Under the pieces are notes generated by a model. The model was not told where the DNA came from, ran no database searches, and saw nothing but the letters and a program-made list of their open reading frames with translations. DNA of 5,891 nt, taken from Nitrosopumilales archaeon (GTDB lineage Archaea > Thermoproteota > Nitrososphaeria > Nitrososphaerales > Nitrosopumilaceae). Position 1 is the first letter of the stretch; each line of letters starts with the position of its first letter. Below, piece after piece: positions 4,351 through 5,891 of the stretch. The stretch lies in assembly GCA_025350175.1 (NCBI GenBank), contig JANXYF010000124.1, positions 1 to 5,891 of the forward strand, read 5' to 3'. Made by a program: the position numbers and the translations under genes.

Positions 4351-5891
4351 CGGAAAGCTCCAATGATGTGTCCCGCATTCACAAACGGTATACGTTAACA
4401 ACATTTACTCCAACTTCTCATTATGTATCACTAGTAATTGCTATTGTTGTCGCATGTGTTATTGTGGCAGTGTCAAGCATTAATTATTTCAAGTCAACTG
4501 ACAGACTAGTCTATACAATCCCTATCACTGTTGCAGCACTTATGATAACTCAAGTGATAGACACTAGAATTTTGAAGACTGAATATTCTAAATCCATACA
4601 CATGTCAGCATTTGGAAATCTTTTGTGGCTTGTAACAATTCTATGTGGAATATTATCTTTTTACGTATTCTCTAAACCTCAGTTATTACAAATTTATGTA
4701 ATTGAAGGAATGTTTCTGTTTACTAGTTTTAGAATTGCAATATTTACATCAGTACTTGGTGCAAAACTAAAGACTGCATGGGCAATTTCATTAATCCAGC
4801 CTCTTGCAATGTTTCTTGCGTTTGTTCCAACCAATCAATGGATTCCAATGTTGTCTGATCCTAAATCTATTACATATGGTATAATTTTCTGTGTCCTTGG
4901 AAGTCTATGGACTTTACTAAGTGATAGAATAGCAGGCAGTGGAAAACTATCTAGTACTCATGCGTTCTTGCAAGCATATCTTGCAGCATGGACAAATGAT
5001 GATCCTAAGCCAATGGAAATATTGATGGAGAAACGTTCTGAACCATCAAAGGTCTCAACGTTTCAGATTCTATTCAAGAAAAAAGATGGAGACTGTAGAC
5101 TGGTAATTCCAGACCTTCATCCAGGACCTTTTCATCCAATAGGTGGAAGCAATATTCCATATCTTATCTATAAAAATCTCAATTCTTCTGCAATGGTTAT
5201 GCATAGTATATCAGACCATTCACTTAACCTACCTTCTAAATCTCAAGTTGATCATTATATCACAAGCCTTCAGGAAAATCTTAAAGTCCAAGAAGGCTTA
5301 AAGAGCACAAAGCCTGTCACAATTCAAGTCAATAAGGCACGAACTACTGGGTTATTATTTGACAAAACTGCAGTCTTGATTCTTTCACTATCTCCCCATG
5401 GTATGGAAGATATTCCATTTTACATAAAATCAGAGCTTGAGCAATATGGTAAAAACCGAGGATTTGAAAAAGTGTTAATTATTGACAGCCATAATGCAAT
5501 GGGAAAAGAAATTGAAAAACTTGATGCAGATGATCTTCTAAACGCGGCAAAATCCACACTTGATACTTTGATTACAAAAGAGACTTTACCATTAGAAGTA
5601 GGTTATGCAAACTCTGAACATCTAAATTTCGAGGCAGATGATCTTGGACCTGGTAAGGTTGCAATAATGTGTTTTAAGATAGGTGACGAGAAATTCTTTC
5701 TTGCGTGGGCTGATGCAAATAACATGTTAAATGGACTACGTGAAGAAATCGCAAATAGTTTCTTAAATAATGGGTATAATTTTCTAGAAATATGTACATC
5801 TGATACTCACTATAAAGCAAGAACTCCTAGAAATAAACACGGTTATTTTGAATTTGGAAGTCTATCAAAAGCACCTGATGTCGTATCCTGG
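4347..5891 (+). CDS. DUF2070 family membrane protein, C-terminus cut by window edge
   Basis: The frame is open from the ATG at 4347 to the last base, giving 515 residues without a stop; the C-terminal end is missing. It matches DUF2070, an archaeal membrane protein family of unknown function. Residues 1-25 are polar. About six hydrophobic helices follow, near 26-44, 56-71, 88-108, 112-137, 142-161 and 174-192. A large soluble domain then runs from about 210 on. That domain is rich in conserved-looking acidic and histidine motifs: PDLHPGPFHPIGG at 255-267, SDHSLNLP at 289-296, SPHGMEDIP at 349-357, DSHNAMG at 380-386, DLGPGKV at 432-438, WADANN at 454-459 and TSDTHYK at 484-490, with H498 nearby. 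The pattern is what a metal-dependent enzyme might show, but no catalysis is known to me. The start overlaps the sec61beta stop by 4 bases and has no Shine-Dalgarno site. The family call is strong; enzymatic function is speculation. Confidence 0.92.
   Translation, partial: MTESSNDVSRIHKRYTLTTFTPTSHYVSLVIAIVVACVIVAVSSINYFKSTDRLVYTIPITVAALMITQVIDTRILKTEYSKSIHMSAFGNLLWLVTILCGILSFYVFSKPQLLQIYVIEGMFLFTSFRIAIFTSVLGAKLKTAWAISLIQPLAMFLAFVPTNQWIPMLSDPKSITYGIIFCVLGSLWTLLSDRIAGSGKLSSTHAFLQAYLAAWTNDDPKPMEILMEKRSEPSKVSTFQILFKKKDGDCRLVIPDLHPGPFHPIGGSNIPYLIYKNLNSSAMVMHSISDHSLNLPSKSQVDHYITSLQENLKVQEGLKSTKPVTIQVNKARTTGLLFDKTAVLILSLSPHGMEDIPFYIKSELEQYGKNRGFEKVLIIDSHNAMGKEIEKLDADDLLNAAKSTLDTLITKETLPLEVGYANSEHLNFEADDLGPGKVAIMCFKIGDEKFFLAWADANNMLNGLREEIANSFLNNGYNFLEICTSDTHYKARTPRNKHGYFEFGSLSKAPDVVSW

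Noticed and set aside
1..5891. New defence, mobile or multi-gene system
   Set aside because: No transposase, integrase, toxin-antitoxin, nuclease or repeat array is visible. The recognised genes are housekeeping or conserved archaeal families, with uniform AT-rich composition and no sign of recent insertion.

Overview
The window looks like a piece of an archaeal chromosome, most likely from an ammonia-oxidising thaumarchaeon (Nitrososphaerota, Nitrosopumilus-like). The evidence is AT-rich coding sequence, a two-gene coenzyme F420 pathway, a Sec61beta-type translocon subunit, an archaeal SUI1/aIF1 protein, a DUF2070 membrane protein, and TATA-like boxes placed so close to start codons that several mRNAs should be leaderless. 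The taxon is inferred from protein style and gene content; no marker was searched.

Layout. Positions 1-756 (minus) hold the N-terminal 252 residues of an exported protein of unknown function; its C-terminus is off the left edge. A 95-base divergent intergenic region (757-851) separates it from the plus-strand pair cofD (852-1772) and cofC (1765-2403), which overlap by 8 bases. The cofC stop lies 4 bases from the stop of a convergent minus-strand gene (2408-3421) for a CPBP/Rce1-type intramembrane protease. This gene overlaps the upstream SUI1 translation factor gene (3418-3726, minus) by 4 bases and starts with TTG. A second divergent promoter region (3727-3808) leads to a plus-strand run: a zinc-ribbon/coiled-coil SSSCA1 (autoantigen p27) homologue (3809-4141), a 54-residue Sec61beta gene (4186-4350), and a DUF2070 membrane protein (4347-5891) that overlaps sec61beta by 4 bases and runs off the right edge.

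How the genes work together. CofC activates a three-carbon phospho-acid with GTP and CofD transfers it to the deazaflavin Fo, so this pair makes the F420-0 core. The 3418-5891 part combines translation initiation (SUI1), a zinc-ribbon protein of unclear role, the protein-conducting channel (Sec61beta) and two uncharacterised membrane proteins. The tight overlaps SUI1-CPBP and Sec61beta-DUF2070 suggest co-translation, but no functional link is shown by the sequence.

There are no RNA genes, mobile elements, CRISPR arrays or extended repeats that I can see, and no gene-free stretch longer than 95 bases. I did not find a convincing new multi-gene system. The most open questions are the DUF2070 protein with its His/Asp-rich soluble domain, the exported protein at the left edge, and the two overlap-coupled pairs.
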